This document shows positions 48,431 to 61,312 of a DNA stretch of 64,000 nucleotides, in pieces. The first letter of the stretch is position 1, and each line of letters begins with the position of its first letter. Origin of the DNA: Notolepis coatsorum (Eukaryota > Chordata > Actinopteri > Aulopiformes > Paralepididae); assembly GCA_963971535.1 (NCBI GenBank), contig OZ020599.1:99492213-99556212 (forward strand). The letters are read 5' to 3'. The notes under the pieces were generated by a model. That model had not been told where the DNA came from, ran no database searches, and saw only the letters and a list, made by a program, of their open reading frames with translations. Made by a program: the position numbers and the translations under genes.

Positions 48431-49576
48431 GCCCCTGCAAATCAATTTTTACTACTCTTTCTGCCGTGGAAACTTGATTGCACTAGAATACATTGATTGG
48501 AGTTACTTTTATTAATCCCATATGGATTAGTTTATTGCTCGTGAAGGGCGTTTTGTGTGCAAGCAGATGCACAGAAATCACATCACCTCAGTTTTTACTA
48601 AACCCCATAGAATCACACGATTTCATTCAGTCGCTATGTAAACAGAATGTCTTGTGGGGGTGGACTGATATTAGGTTCATCGATCGACTTTACAGTCACT
48701 ACAACAGAAAAGATTTAGATGGAAATGGTTTGCCGATCCAAACATCATATCAAACATGAGTTTCATAGGCCAGTTACGGACTGGGTAACCTAGATATACC
48801 ATACAGTAGTGCACAGTCAATCAATGAGTTTCATAAGCCTTGCGCTATTGCAGTGGTTCCCAAACGTTTTCATTAATTTCACGCCCCACACTTCACCACT
48901 GCAATAGCGCAAGGCTTATGAAACTCATTGACGGAATGGTTGCAAACCGTACATGAAAAGTTATGAGTTCCGTAGGCTCCTTACAGATATAACTGGGAGA
49001 CTGACAATGACACTATGTAACAACCCATCATCTACACTCACAGCACACATCCACACGTACACACTCACTTTAAATAAACACTCACCTTAACACCCACTTT
49101 ACTCACTTTAGACACTTTAACACACTTTATATTTATTAGTAAAGAGATTTGCACTACAATTCATACCTCATTGCACCGTACCCTAAGTTTGTACCTCATC
49201 CCATTTCTGCATTGTACCTCGCTGTTACTCTTTTTACTCTGTATTGTATGTATATTGACTGAATACTTATTTTTTTTTCGTACTTTTGACTTTTTCTATT
49301 TTATACTTTGTATCTATTTTTATCTAGCACACTCCCAGGGGCTCATACAGAATTTTTTTTTTCATGATCAAGTATTCTGTATTTTACTATGAGAATTAAT
49401 AAACAAACTTGAAACTTGAGACCTAGATAGAACTCATTGTAATGTTTCATACAAAGTGTGAACATGGATTGAATTAGATTGGTGTGAGGATAGTGAGAGG
49501 ATGCATGCTGGTTAGATAACGCACTTTATTTTTCTCAACATGTGTTACATCTTCAATCAAAACTATTTTGGAACCC
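48431..49576. other. Unassigned, with a perfect hairpin and a retroposon-like tail
   Basis: 48822-48930 is a hairpin (next entry). 49160-49420 ends in AATTAATAAACAAACTTGAA and resembles, inverted, 33750-33850; it is probably an unnamed LINE/SINE 3' region. No coding evidence. Confidence 0.4.
48822..48930. repeat. Perfect 35-bp inverted repeat with 39-nt spacer
   Basis: Arms 48822-48856 and 48896-48930 (CAATGAGTTTCATAAGCC at the outer end) are exact inverted copies. The inner edge plus spacer starts CAGTGGTTCCCAAACG, a hAT-terminus-like sequence. Confidence 0.95.
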
Positions 49577-49660
49577 TAGGGGGACAGTGACTCGGGAGGC
49601 AGAGCAGTCATCTGGTAAAAGTGCTTTGGATAAAAGTGCTATATAAATGGCACCATTTAC
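49577..49660 (+). mobile_element. Short tRNA-related SINE, internally deleted
   Basis: GACAGTGACTCGGGAGGCAG (head) runs straight into AAAAGTGCTATATAAATGGC and CCATTTACC (tail). ACCCTAG flanks both sides, a possible target duplication. Same family as 31040-31262. Confidence 0.65.
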
Positions 49661-49904
49661 CCTAGAACTAGTGCAGTGTCCCCTAGTGGAACCCTAGAAC
49701 TAGTGCAGTGCCGATTCAGGGTGTGGCCGTTGGGGTGTGGCCATTCGGAACAGGGCGATTGCTTGGCCCCCGTAAGTGCTGCTTGCAGTGTAAATTAGTT
49801 TCAACCGCTCATGCAATCGGCACTGCACTCCTCTGGGTTCTCAGCAATACACCCACCGAGCATGAAGTGGTTCTCGAGATGCAGTACAGTATGTGGAGGA
49901 CAGA

Positions 49905-50127
49905 CACACACTATAGCACCACCAAGACATTGGAAGGACGGATAGATACACACTATAGCACCACCAGGGTATTGGAAAGACGGATAGATACACACTATAC
50001 TAGCACCACCAGGGTATTGGAAGGACGGATAGATACACACTAAAGCACCACCAGGGTATTGGAAGGATGGATAGATACACACTATAGCACCACCAAGGTA
50101 TTGGAAGGATGGATAGACACACTATTT
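49905..50127 (+). repeat. ~42-bp minisatellite, about 5 units
   Basis: The unit contains ATAGATACACACTATAGCAC and CACCAGGGTATTGGAAGGA. It abuts the 3' end of the LINE at 50128. Confidence 0.94.
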
Positions 50128-50490
50128 TTTTTCTTACATTTTTGTCATTTAGCTGACGCTTTTATCCAAAGCGACTTACAAGTTCTGTACGACAAGTCAT
50201 CAGGAAGGGCACAACTCTATCAGCTGAGAAACAATGTTCATCAAAGTGTTGAGTGCTACAGTGTAGGTTAGTATATTAGGACAAGTGTATGACAGTAAGG
50301 TTAGTTCTTTTTTATTATTATATATATATTGTTTATATTGATTGAAGAAGTGTGTCTTTAGTCGACGGCAAAAAGATTGGACGGGTTTCGGCTGTCCTAT
50401 AACTGTGGTGGGAAGTTCGTTCCACCATTGTGGGGCAAGGACCGAGAATAGGCGGCTTGACTTAATTTTGGTATCAAGGCAAGAATGACT
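50128..50490 (-). pseudogene. L2/CR1-group LINE C-terminal remnant and 3' tail
   Basis: Close copy of 1030-1570: same tail (CATTTAGCTGACGCTTTTAT), same coding end (SRLFSVLAPQWWNELPTTV and RRLKTHFFNQY). The coding part is shorter at its 5' side. Confidence 0.75.
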
Positions 50491-51780
50491 TGTTGGAACA
50501 CACACGTCAAGATCTTAAATAGAGTGAACATCTGATCTCAGCGCTTGCGGTGTGGTAGAATTTAATGAATTCATTTGCGTTTAGTTTCATATCTCTTGTC
50601 AAGCTGTCGGCAGGCATTTGCTCACATCATTTTGCAATCAGCCGGCTGTGCTGGAACAGCTTGTAGCTCCGTAGTCCACTACAAACGTAATGCTGAGAAC
50701 CCGACAACCATATGCTGCCGGTGTTCTGCTGTAGTGCGCTATAAATAAAAAAAAAATGTAAAAACCAAGATCCCCAAAAAAAAATTGTGATTTGTGCGTG
50801 TATAATACATTTTTTTAATAGGTGGTTATTAATTTTCAGCAAAGGAAAGTGAACAGGATAATGCAATTCCATTGTTTCATTTCGCTCATTCGGCTAAATA
50901 TGTTGAAGCGTTGTTCTTGTTATATTCATTCAACAAGAGATCTCCAAAATATGATCATGTGCCTTAGGAAAGTGAATAAATAAATACAATAGATGGAACA
51001 TCAACGTGAGATTACGTTATCAGGATTTACATCTTCTTGTATCCATGTAATATGACTCTTTGTCTGTGAGAGATATAAAGTTGAATGTAGACTTTTCCCT
51101 TGCTTTTTTCTTATCTTCTCTTCCACCCTTCTCTCTCCCCCGCTCTCTGATTCTGTGCTCTCTCTCTCCCCCTCCCTCTCTCTCTCTTCTCTCTCCTCTT
51201 CCACCCTTCTCGTACTCCTCCCCCCTTATCCAATTCTGTATCACTCTGTATCATTTAATTCTACTAACTGTATGGATCCCTACTGTAATACATGATCCTA
51301 TTGAACTATAGAAATTGTCTCCTAATCTTTCTGTTATTAATTTCAACATCGGTATTAAAATGTCTATTTCCTCAGACCACAACTCTTGATTTCCCATCAA
51401 ACACATCATTATACAAACAGCCAACGCTAACCAATTAAACTGAGGCTTAATTGTAAGCTTTATTAACCTCTTAACAAAGCTGTGCCCCTTGGCAAAACAC
51501 AGATGCTTCTAAAAAACTAAATGAAAAAGCCCATCCTCTCAAGGTTTCCAGAGAGCGTGTTTTATTTGTTTCACGCTTCCTGTGTACCTTTCATCGGTTG
51601 TCATGGTGGCTGCTCCCCCCTCCCTTTAATGGCCCCAAGAGCATTGTCATTTTTATTTTTATAATCATTCTTCTCAGAGCACTTTACTACCGCTATCACC
51701 ACTCATCATCCGTCATCCACACTCTACGTCATCTCTGACATAGAGCACTGTGTTATTTACCAACTTCACTGTGTTCGGTC
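50491..51780. other. Unassigned, with a pyrimidine-rich tract
   Basis: 51105-51230 is C/T-rich with CTCTCTCTCC runs. No coding pattern or repeat termini. Confidence 0.4.
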
Positions 51781-52028
<248 letters not shown>

Positions 52029-52189
52029 GGGTTGCACGATAGACCGTTACTAGAAACGTATCGCGATACCCAGCTGTTAAAAACGGTTCAATACTCCATT
52101 TGATTAGTATTGAAACTTTTTTAATAATAGCCTGATTTTCTATGAGTTGAGTGCATGCGTGGCCGGAGCAGTGAGTCACTGTGTATTTG

Positions 52190-53550
52190 TTTATTTGTTT
52201 ATTTATGGATCCCCATTAGTCTACACCCATGGGTGAAAGACTATTCTTCCTGGGGTCCGAACACATAACTTACAACATTACAGTACATTACATTACAGTA
52301 ATACAAAAACAATAAAAACATAAGAAACATCTTAGCCTAAGCACATTCTCAACATCTTCAAAATCTCACAGAAAAAATAAAACACACAAAGGTTCCAAAG
52401 TTTAAAGCTAATGTCCCTCTAAAATTATAAACACTCTCTCTAGCCATGACATTTTTTTTGAGTGTTGCTTGGTAATTAGTTTTTTATTGCCAAAAACATA
52501 ATTTGTGCAGATTTGAATTTGATTAAGACCATGAATTTTAATGTTTGACTCCTTACAAACAGACTATTTGTGTGATCTAAATATCTACCATGATGTACTA
52601 TCCGTATGGCTCTTTTTTGCATTGTCCATATCTTTTGTAAGTTGCTTTTATAAGTATTGCCCCAGGTTTCAACACAATATGATAGATATGGTACAATGAG
52701 TGTGCAATATAATGTATATAGAGTTTTCTGATTCAGGATATATCTAGTCTTGCCCAGTATACCAATACTTCTCGCTAACTTTGAACACAAATATTTTATA
52801 TGGGGTTTCACGCAGAGTTTGTGGTCTATTAAGACCCCTAAAAACTTGTTTGTATATACTCTCTCAATTTTTACATTATCAATCTTCAGTTGAGGATCAG
52901 TGTTTATTTTACAATTTCCAAATATCATGAAGTTGTTTTTTTTTCAAATTGAGTGATAACTTACATTTTGTGTCGAACCAACCTTTTAATTTGTCCATTT
53001 CTATGTTTGCCACTTCTAAAAGCTGCTGAAGGTCATCCCCTGAACATAAAATGTGTGTGTCATCCGCAAAGACACACATTTCAGTATGTCAGATACTTTA
53101 CATATATCATTTATGTATGAAATGAACAATTTGGGTCCCAATACTGACCCCTGTGGAACACCACAGGTAATGTTTAAGCATTGTGACTTGTGCTGACCCA
53201 TCAGAACAAATTGCTGCCTGTTACTAATATAGCTTTTCAGCCAGTCTAGAGCAACCCCTCTGACACCAAACCTGTCCATCTTTTTCAGTAAAATCTCATG
53301 ATCTATTGTATCAAAAGCTTTTTTTTAGGTCAATGAATATTCCTAATACATATTTCTTTCTCTCTATACCGTCCGTTATTTCCTCTACAAGCTTCATTAA
53401 TGCCATGGAGGTAGATCTAGCTGTTCTAAAACCATACTGTCTGTCCATTAGGAGATTATGTTTTTCAATGAAAGTGTCTAATCTTGCAACATATAGTTTT
53501 TCGAGTATCTTTGAGAACTGTGATAGCAGGGATACCGGTCTATAATAACT
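52190..53550 (-). pseudogene. LINE-a: CR1/L2/Rex1-group reverse transcriptase
   Basis: The minus strand gives a long series of RT motifs with small frame breaks: a YRPVSLLSQFSKILEKL-like start near 53540, then FIDLKKAFDTIDHEILLKK near 53300-53345, GVRGVALDWLKSYISNRQQF, CGVPQGSVLGPKLF at about 53140-53180, and FADDTHILCSG at about 53040-53070 (the catalytic FADD box, one frame off the preceding block). The thumb follows in a clean 150-residue frame (52476-52928: FLGVLIDHKLCVKPHIKYL, QKRAIRIVHHGRYLDHTNSL). The 3' tail ends GGGGATCCATAAATAAA near 52195. The endonuclease domain is missing (5'-truncated). Confidence 0.88.
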
Positions 53551-53559
53551 CTAAGCCAA

Positions 53560-54400
53560 GACAGAGCGGCATGCATTCCCTCAACACTGCTCCTCACAGA
53601 GCGAGCTGAAGTTTCTCCAGATCCCACTTTGAAGCGCTCAACCAAATTGTTGGGCAGTAGTCCAAGTGGGATAGGACTAAAGCTTTTAACATTAGTTTAA
53701 CTGTCTTTTTACTCAATAGATGAGCACACCAGTCAGATCGTTGAAATACTCCTTCTCATTTTAGCCACTATGTTATTAATGTGCCTTGACCAAGCAAGCT
53801 TTTCATCAATAATCACACCCAACAACTTGGCCTCTCTAACCTGCTCAATAGCAGCACCATTCAACACAATATGTAGTTCCTTAATTTATTTCTAGAGGCC
53901 AGCATGATAGTCTTTGTTTTTTAAACATTTTACTTTAACTTGTTTTCAGTAACCCAATTAGAAACCAGCATTAACTCTTGTTGGAGCAACGTATTAACAT
54001 TGGTTCTTCTTTCTCTGCAGAGACATACATTGTCGTGTCATCCGCATACATTTCCATGCATGCATTATTCAATACATATTGGTAAATCATTAACAAAAAT
54101 TGAATAGAGCAAAGGACCAAGGCAACTTCCTTGGGGGACTCCACATTGTAGGGTTTCCATATCTGAAAGTGTCCCATTAATGTCCCACTGTAAGTGTGTG
54201 TGTGAGAAAGAGAGAGAGCACGCTTTGCGTAGTGGGCCTGTCAACAGTGTCGACTGAGCGTAGGGGAAATAGTCACAGACATCATAATACAACATTTCTG
54301 AATGGACGTTTGGATTAAACCAAGTTGTATGCAGTGATGAACTGTCTTTCCCAGTGGAACACAAGCTACTTAGCATTCCACAGGTCGCGCTGTGCACACT
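53560..54400 (-). pseudogene. LINE-b: second LINE reverse transcriptase fragment
   Basis: A different RT from LINE-a. The minus strand shows LQCGVPQGSCLGPLLYSIF at about 54095-54150 and MYADDTTMYVSAEKEE (catalytic YADD) at about 54015-54060, then NGAAIEQVREAKLLGVIIDE and KLAWSRHINNIVAKMRRSIS at about 53750-53870, and VLSHLDYCPTIW-like sequence near 53650. Several frame breaks and a stop. It ends where LINE-a begins, so LINE-a probably truncated it or landed in it. Confidence 0.82.
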
Positions 54401-54540
54401 TAGCTTGCGTTAGATAGCATTGTTGATAAGGAGTCGTCTGCCAACAAAGGCGTTGTTTCAACAAATGTATTCACAAAATGTTTTATAATCGGTATCGTGA
54501 TACAGTACGTATCGAAGTAAACATGTTGGTATCATGACAA

Positions 54541-55589
<1,049 letters not shown>

Positions 55590-55726
55590 CAATTTATTTG
55601 TTAGAGAGGGACAACGTACATTAATAAGGAACATTTTATGAAATATTATGTAAATGTCACCAAATGCTAGTTTACATTGGCAGTCCCCCTGCCAGCCCTG
55701 CTGCCGTGTGGCTGCTCTAACCTGTT
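55590..55726 (-). mobile_element. LINE 3'-tail-like sequence at the DIRS-C target
   Basis: On the minus strand: GGGGGACTGCCAATGTAAAC, a TAATGTACGTTGTCCCTCTC block and AACAAATAAATTGAAGC, resembling a teleost LINE tail. The last 28 bases before DIRS-C are a diverged unit of the 33-bp minisatellite at 61313. Confidence 0.55.
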
Positions 55727-55967
55727 AACGTTAGGTTATGACTATAACCAAGTTCTGTTAGTATAGCGACGCTCGGCGTCACTCTCTGCACTGTCCTCGC
55801 ACACGTGCACGCGCACTGAATAAAGACCACAATGTACCTTTAATCCCAATATTTGTCTGACCACACCCCTATCAGCTTACCCATATAAGCAGGGGTGGGG
55901 CCACCCACTCGCCTCCTTCCCAAGCTTTCACCACAAGGCGAGATCAAGGGCTGCAGCGGCGTCGGAT

Positions 55968-56056
55968 GCCGAGCGTCGCTATACTAACAGAACTTGGTTA
56001 TAGTCATAACCTAACGTTCTGTATCGTATAGCTCTCGCTCGGCGTCACTCTCTGCA
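55968..56056 (-). repeat. DIRS-C internal complementary region
   Basis: 55968-56018 is the reverse complement of the left tip (55727-55778). From GTT at 56016-56018 on, it should mirror the lost right tip (GTTCTGTATCGTATAGCTCT). The last part, CTCGGCGTCACTCTCTGCAC, repeats 55772-55791 directly. Confidence 0.9.
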
Positions 56057-56914
56057 CAAGGGAGGCCGAGCGAGAGCCATCGGCCGACAAATACACCCCG
56101 CTGAAAGCCCCCCACAACCATCAGAACAGGGAGGGCCGAGCCCCCCCGACCCACCCTAATGGAGGGCACCCCCCCTATTGGGGGCTTCACGGGAGGGCGA
56201 TGGACCCGACCGTGCGAAGAGGCACTCAAGCAACTCAACGCACAGGGTGAGCAGACCGTGGCTTGACCCCACGACTACACACACGCACAACCCGCATGCC
56301 ACCCGGGAACGAACGGAGGAAACAACCTCGTTACTGCCCCCAGAATCACGGGGTCAAGGGCAAACCCAACCCCGTGGCAAGGCCGTAGCAGCGGAGCGCG
56401 AAGGAAGACCCAGACCCACCAAAGGGACTGGACCCCCTGGAACGGGGGCCCGGAGAAGTCCATGATGCCAGCATCAAGACCCCACCAGGTGGGCACTTAG
56501 TGACCCCGCCCCCCACATCGCCAGCGTATTCGGACAAAGGCCCCTCAGCCGAGCGGGCCCTGTCCCCCCAACAGTACACCGCCTGGCACACTGACCCTGC
56601 AGAACAGGCAGTCAGCATGGCCGTAAGCACACAAAAAAGGTTAACCAACGGAAGCAGGCAGCGCACCGGGGAAAAACCAGGCAACAGGCTGTTAACCCTA
56701 GCCTGGAGACTGCGGACGAGACAGGCGCCAGAGGGGACAGCTGAACACAGCCGCCCCGGCGGAAGGGGCGTATGCTGGCGTTGTTGCATGACCAAGCCTC
56801 CATTTAAAAAAAAACCCACCCAGAGGGGTTGAGGCAGAGAAGGCTGACACGATTGGCAGACGTCATGAACGTGCAGGGGCACCCTCAAGCGAAAAAGAAT
56901 GGAGAACCAGCCCC

Positions 56915-57033
56915 AAGCACACCGTACTTGGTATTCCCAGGCGGTCTCCCAACCAAGTACTAACCAGGACCAACCTGTGTAGCGGCCGAGATCTGACGAG
57001 ATCGAGCGTGTACAGGTTGGCATGGCCGTAAGC
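56915..57033 (-). rRNA. 5S rRNA-like sequence, probably pseudogene
   Basis: The minus strand reads as a full-length 5S rRNA of about 119 nt: GCTTACGGCCATGCCAACCT at the start, GATCTCGTCAGATCTCGG, then TGGTTAGTACTTGGTTGGGA, GACCGCCTGGGAATACC and a diverged 3' end (GTACGGTGTGCTT). The internal promoter region is largely kept, with changes in the A-box part (CGCTACACAGG) and an A-to-T in the C-box part. It sits within DIRS-C and is absent from DIRS-A. It could be a retroposed 5S copy or the head of a 5S-derived SINE (SINE3 type). Mismatches in the closing stem argue against a functional gene. Confidence 0.85.
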
Positions 57034-59725
57034 CATTACGACAGTGCTGTGTAAAAAATTTACCCAACCAGGGTCTCCATAGCGCTTAACCCTGTGACAC
57101 CCGGACCGACCTGGCATTTTTCCCACTGAAAAAAGCCCAAGTCCCTCAGGGTACCAGAACAGCAGATCTGCATCCCCGGCGGACAACGGGTTCAACTGAT
57201 CCGGACCAGCGTGACCAGAACCAGTCCCGTGCCCTAACCACGCCGACATGCCTACTCCAGGAGAAGGGGCAGATATGCGTGTTGATCTTAAACATGAAAA
57301 GAAGGCGCCACCCAGACGTTCGGGCGAACCGCGCCCGGTGGCCCACCCCCAGGGCGTGAGACCCCTCTACATATGTTCAGATCCATTCCGTCATCATCCC
57401 CCAGATATGAACGAGAATCCGTCGATAACCAAACCAGGTCGTCGGATTTGGTCGTCGGAAGAGGAAAAACCTCCATCCCAGTTGCTTTATAAAAACGCCG
57501 TTTTAACCTCAAGCAACCAAGGCGTGCCAGTCAGTCGCCTGTTTACAGAACACCCCGAGCTAGCACTATACGTGCGTCGGGACACACCCACATCAATGAA
57601 CAGGCTATTTAGACCTGTCATTGAATCCCCAAGGCTCCCAGGGGAACGACAAGAGGGGTGTGACACTTCCTAACTCCAACTCTTTTTAATAGAAAAGCAG
57701 GAAGCACCAACAGTATGTATCCCAGTCTACACAGCCGGGGGTAAAAATGTTTCACATTTTTACATCCCACCACCCTCCCATAGGAAGGAGACGGGAATCC
57801 CCAGAGAGACTTCCCACGCGAGCTGTACAGATTGAAAAGAATATATTGCACCTTGAGCCATGTAAAAAATTGGTTTTAGGGCTCTCCGGGGAGGAGGCAC
57901 TGAACCCATACACACTCAATAATCGAATTGAATCGAATACATACACAATAGAGTAGGACTCCTTCTTGAGGGTCCACTCACCTTGACAATCTGAGGAGGA
58001 GGCTCTGTACTCTGAAGGAGGCTCCCTCACATGGAAGGAGGAGTCCCAACTCACAGAAGGCCCGAATAGGAGCTTGGTGAGGAGGAGCCCTGACCACCCC
58101 CCGAAACAGATCCATCACATGGACCTGAACAGCACACGGAAGTCCTACCAACAGAGACGCGCACAGTGACGTACTCTATGGCGGGGGAATTTCTGCGGTG
58201 CACACCCCCAATATTCCAGGCCGTGGGACCAGGAAACTCCCCCCCCCCCCCCCCCTCACCCTGTAACGTGCCGAACCGCAACGTGACAGGAACCTTGAAG
58301 GACAGGTGGGTTTACCCCTGACCAACAGAAAAAAGGGGGAGGAAAGGTTACCAGTTCACCCCTTTACGACCCCACACCCATGATACGATGTAATGACAAA
58401 AAGAGAGTATGACACAGTCATAGTCAGCTCTATGAAGCGTCTGACAGCTTCACACAGCGCATGAGCTAACCTGCTATCTGATTTTTACTAAGGAAAAAAC
58501 ACAGAATAGAGAGGGCTCTCCAAGAGCCCCGGTACCAAACTTACACATGTGCTTCTGTGGCCAGTCCAACCCAGTTGTAGGTCGCATGACACACACAACC
58601 CATCATCACCTACAAAAAATGGCAAAAACACTTTACAGAGGAACGCCGTTTTTCATAATGAGAGAATACATAATTCTCGATTAGTATCGGCCACAGGCCT
58701 TGCTAAGCACACACGAAAGCGACCAAACAATCTTTTCTTTTAGGAAAATAAAGTTTCTCCAGCTGTTTTAGCACAACCTCAGCAATCAAGCTAAGGGTTA
58801 CATCGTATCCCTACCACACAGTGACACAATGTAGTGCAACAACATGTCTGAAAGGAGGATGAAGAAGTCCCCATGGAACCCGGGGGAAACATAATCCTCC
58901 TACTTTACCCTTAATACGGCCAGTTAAAACAGGAAAACCTGTTAATATGTGAACACACTGTTCATTGTCATTACAGGCTGAGAAGAGAATCATTCTTTAC
59001 TCATTTGTCACTAAGCATAGCTTTATAGGTTAGTTAACCCCCTTAGTTGTGAGTACACGGTACATATAAACACACATGATGTTTCTCAACACAACAAACC
59101 AGATCATTTTCACATCTGTAACAACAACCCGATTTGCATGGAGAAGCTAAATACCAGTGACAAGACAATTCACACATAACTCGCGTCGTATCCTAAATGT
59201 AGTGCAGCAACACTCGTTTTTGGAAAACATCGTTATTTACAAAACATTTAGAAGGGAAAGCCAGAAGAAGTGTACAAGGTCTGGCCAAACCTTGCCTACC
59301 CGGAGCGTAGATCAAGCGAAGTGCAGTCTCAAGGCACCGTAGTAAACACAGCCGTCCTGTGTTGTCGATCTGGGCAGCGTCGCCGCTCCCTCCCGTCGCT
59401 ACGGTCCCTCTTGTTGACGCAGTCCTTGCCGTCCTGGCCCAGGGCAGGTTCGACGAACATCCTCTGTCAAAGATGACGTCGTAGTCAAGAGTGTTTAAAA
59501 CATGTTATAATCAAAGCACGTTCAACAGAGTAGCATTAAGCTAACGGCCGCTCCAACCGTCGGTCGCTACCGCCCCTGCCCGCGAGACGCCGAGCGAACA
59601 GCGCACGCGACCAGAGGGGAGCTTCGAATCCCCCCCCGCCTCTCCCCGTGAGGGAGAGGGGAATTGGGAACCGCGGCGGCGCGCGAGGGGCCGGAGCCAC
59701 CCCGCGCTGGGCCTCGGCCGATAGC

Positions 59726-59970
59726 AGCAAGCTAACGTTTCCTAGCCTAGCCAGGTAGGCCACCTAGTGATCACAGCAGGCTAGCGCCGCAGCTAACAGC
59801 TGACTGGCTAACAGTAGGCCACCACTAGCACGTAAGCTAAGCAGCGACAGCAGCAAGCTAACGTTTCCTAGCCTAGCCAGGTAGGCCACCTAGTGATCAC
59901 AGCAGGCTAGCGCCGCAGCTAACAGCTGACTGGCTAAAAGTAGGCCACCACTAGCACGTAAGCTAAGCAG
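59726..59970. repeat. 122-bp tandem duplication in DIRS-C
   Basis: Two near-identical copies, 59726-59848 and 59849-59970, each from GCAGCAAGCTAACGTTTCCT to CACTAGCACGTAAGCTAAGC. Within the AGCTAAC-rich region. Confidence 0.92.
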
Positions 59971-60309
59971 CTATCACCTGAACTTGTACACAATGATATA
60001 ACACTCAACCAGACAGGCCGCCGTTCTGAAACCCTCCTCACTTTTTAAGAGAAAAGAGAAACAAGATGTCAACACAGTTTTACAACGGTGATTTTACCAA
60101 CACCCGACGGAGCCAGCACAATACCCAACTGGCCTGTGTAGCTGACTTTGAACACAGATCTTCCGCTAATGAACATCTATGCCCATATCTCCTTGTGAGG
60201 AAATACTCTCATTTGGATATGAAAGATGGGGCCTAACACGGTGACAGAGAGACATCCACTCGTCCAGAAAACACAGGGATCACCAGTGTTAATGGTCGTG
60301 GCCCACTAG

Positions 60310-61312
60310 TTAAACTTTTTTTTTTTGGATCAAATATTTTTCTTTTCTTTTTCTTTTCTTTTTTCCAACATGAAACAAAACATATCACAATACAACAACA
60401 ACAATACATAAAAAGACTTCCCAAGACAGTAACTCAACACCACATGACAAGACAACAACTGATACAACTGTACAGTGATCATCCTAACATGGACACTCGC
60501 TCGTTCTCTCCCCCCCTCCCCCCGCTCACCCCAGGACCTCAACATGAGTCACACTCACAATACATCACAATACATCACTCAGCAAAAAAAACAAGAATCA
60601 AAACAAACATTTCCAAACTTATATGCGTTCCCTCAACTTTGCCACTGTAGCCAACCAAATTACGATATCAGATTCCCTAACCCCTATAACACGTGCCGTG
60701 GATATCTCCAAATAGATCACGTCAAAGTAGGTGAGAAACCATACCTTTGGACAGAGTCTATCTGGATGAAACCAACGTGAGGCAATCAATTTTTTTGCGG
60801 CTGTGAGGCCGGCCAAAATGAGTTTTTTCACCTGTATAGAGGTCGGTAATTTAGAGAGATCATTCAGTAATAATACAGAAGGAGATGCAGGTATGGTTAG
60901 AGAGAAAATGTCTGAGAGCTGATATGTAACATTTTCCCCAAAAATCACAACAGGAAGGCATTCCCAGTACATATGCATAAATGTACCTGTGGCGCCATTT
61001 GGACACAAGGTACATAGAGAGTCAGGTCTGAGACCCATTGAATTCAATCGTCTAGGGGTTAAATAAGTCCTGTGAATAAAATTTAGATGAATCTGTTGGT
61101 GATCTGGGTTGTGTGAGGATAACCGAACATTTTCCCAGACTGCATCCCAATCAAAATCTACATCCAACTCCGGAACATCCTTTCTCCAAATCGTATCCAG
61201 GGGGAGCTTTTTATACGAGGTCATGAGTAAATGGCGATAAAAGTCAGAGACAAAGCCTCTCGATGTCTCCTTGTCATAAAATAACTTGTGAAAGCGGTGA
61301 TGCACTAGTGGA
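60310..61312 (-). pseudogene. L1 LINE, 5'-truncated ORF2 C-terminus and 3' UTR
   Basis: A clean 228-residue minus-strand frame, 61305-60619, is the C-terminal region of an L1-clade ORF2: FHKLFYDKETSRGFVSDFYR, IHLNFIHRTYLTPRRLNSMG and the L1 zinc-knuckle-like motif CTLCPNGATGTFMHMYWEC (CxxC-x9-H-x4-C), then LILAGLTAAKKLIASRW. The 3' UTR runs to a T-rich stretch at 60316-60327. CACTAGT near both ends (60303 and 61295) may be a target duplication. EN and RT domains are missing through 5' truncation. With no frame damage in 228 codons, it is the youngest-looking coding remnant here. Confidence 0.88.

Larger units (their letters stand above)
55727..60120 (-). mobile_element. DIRS-C: non-autonomous DIRS-like element, right end lost
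   Basis: The left tip begins AAC then GTTAGGTTATG with the GGTTAT...ATAACC hairpin. An internal complementary region lies at 55968-56056. Internal blocks match DIRS-A (GATTGGCAGACGTCATGAA near 56851 versus 844; CCCGGCGGACAACGGGTT near 57175 versus 1898; AGCTAAC-rich 59530-59970). The expected right ITR is not found, so the right boundary near 60120 is where similarity to DIRS-A stops. No RT or recombinase was recognised. A full-length 5S rRNA-like sequence lies inside. Confidence 0.75.

Noticed and set aside
56346..57023. 225-codon minus-strand frame
   Set aside because: It starts inside the 5S rRNA-like sequence and runs through GC-rich non-coding DIRS-C; no motif.
56915..57033. Functional 5S rRNA gene
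   Set aside because: Diverged ends that would weaken the closing helix, changes in the internal promoter, no T-run terminator directly after it, and location inside a mobile element.
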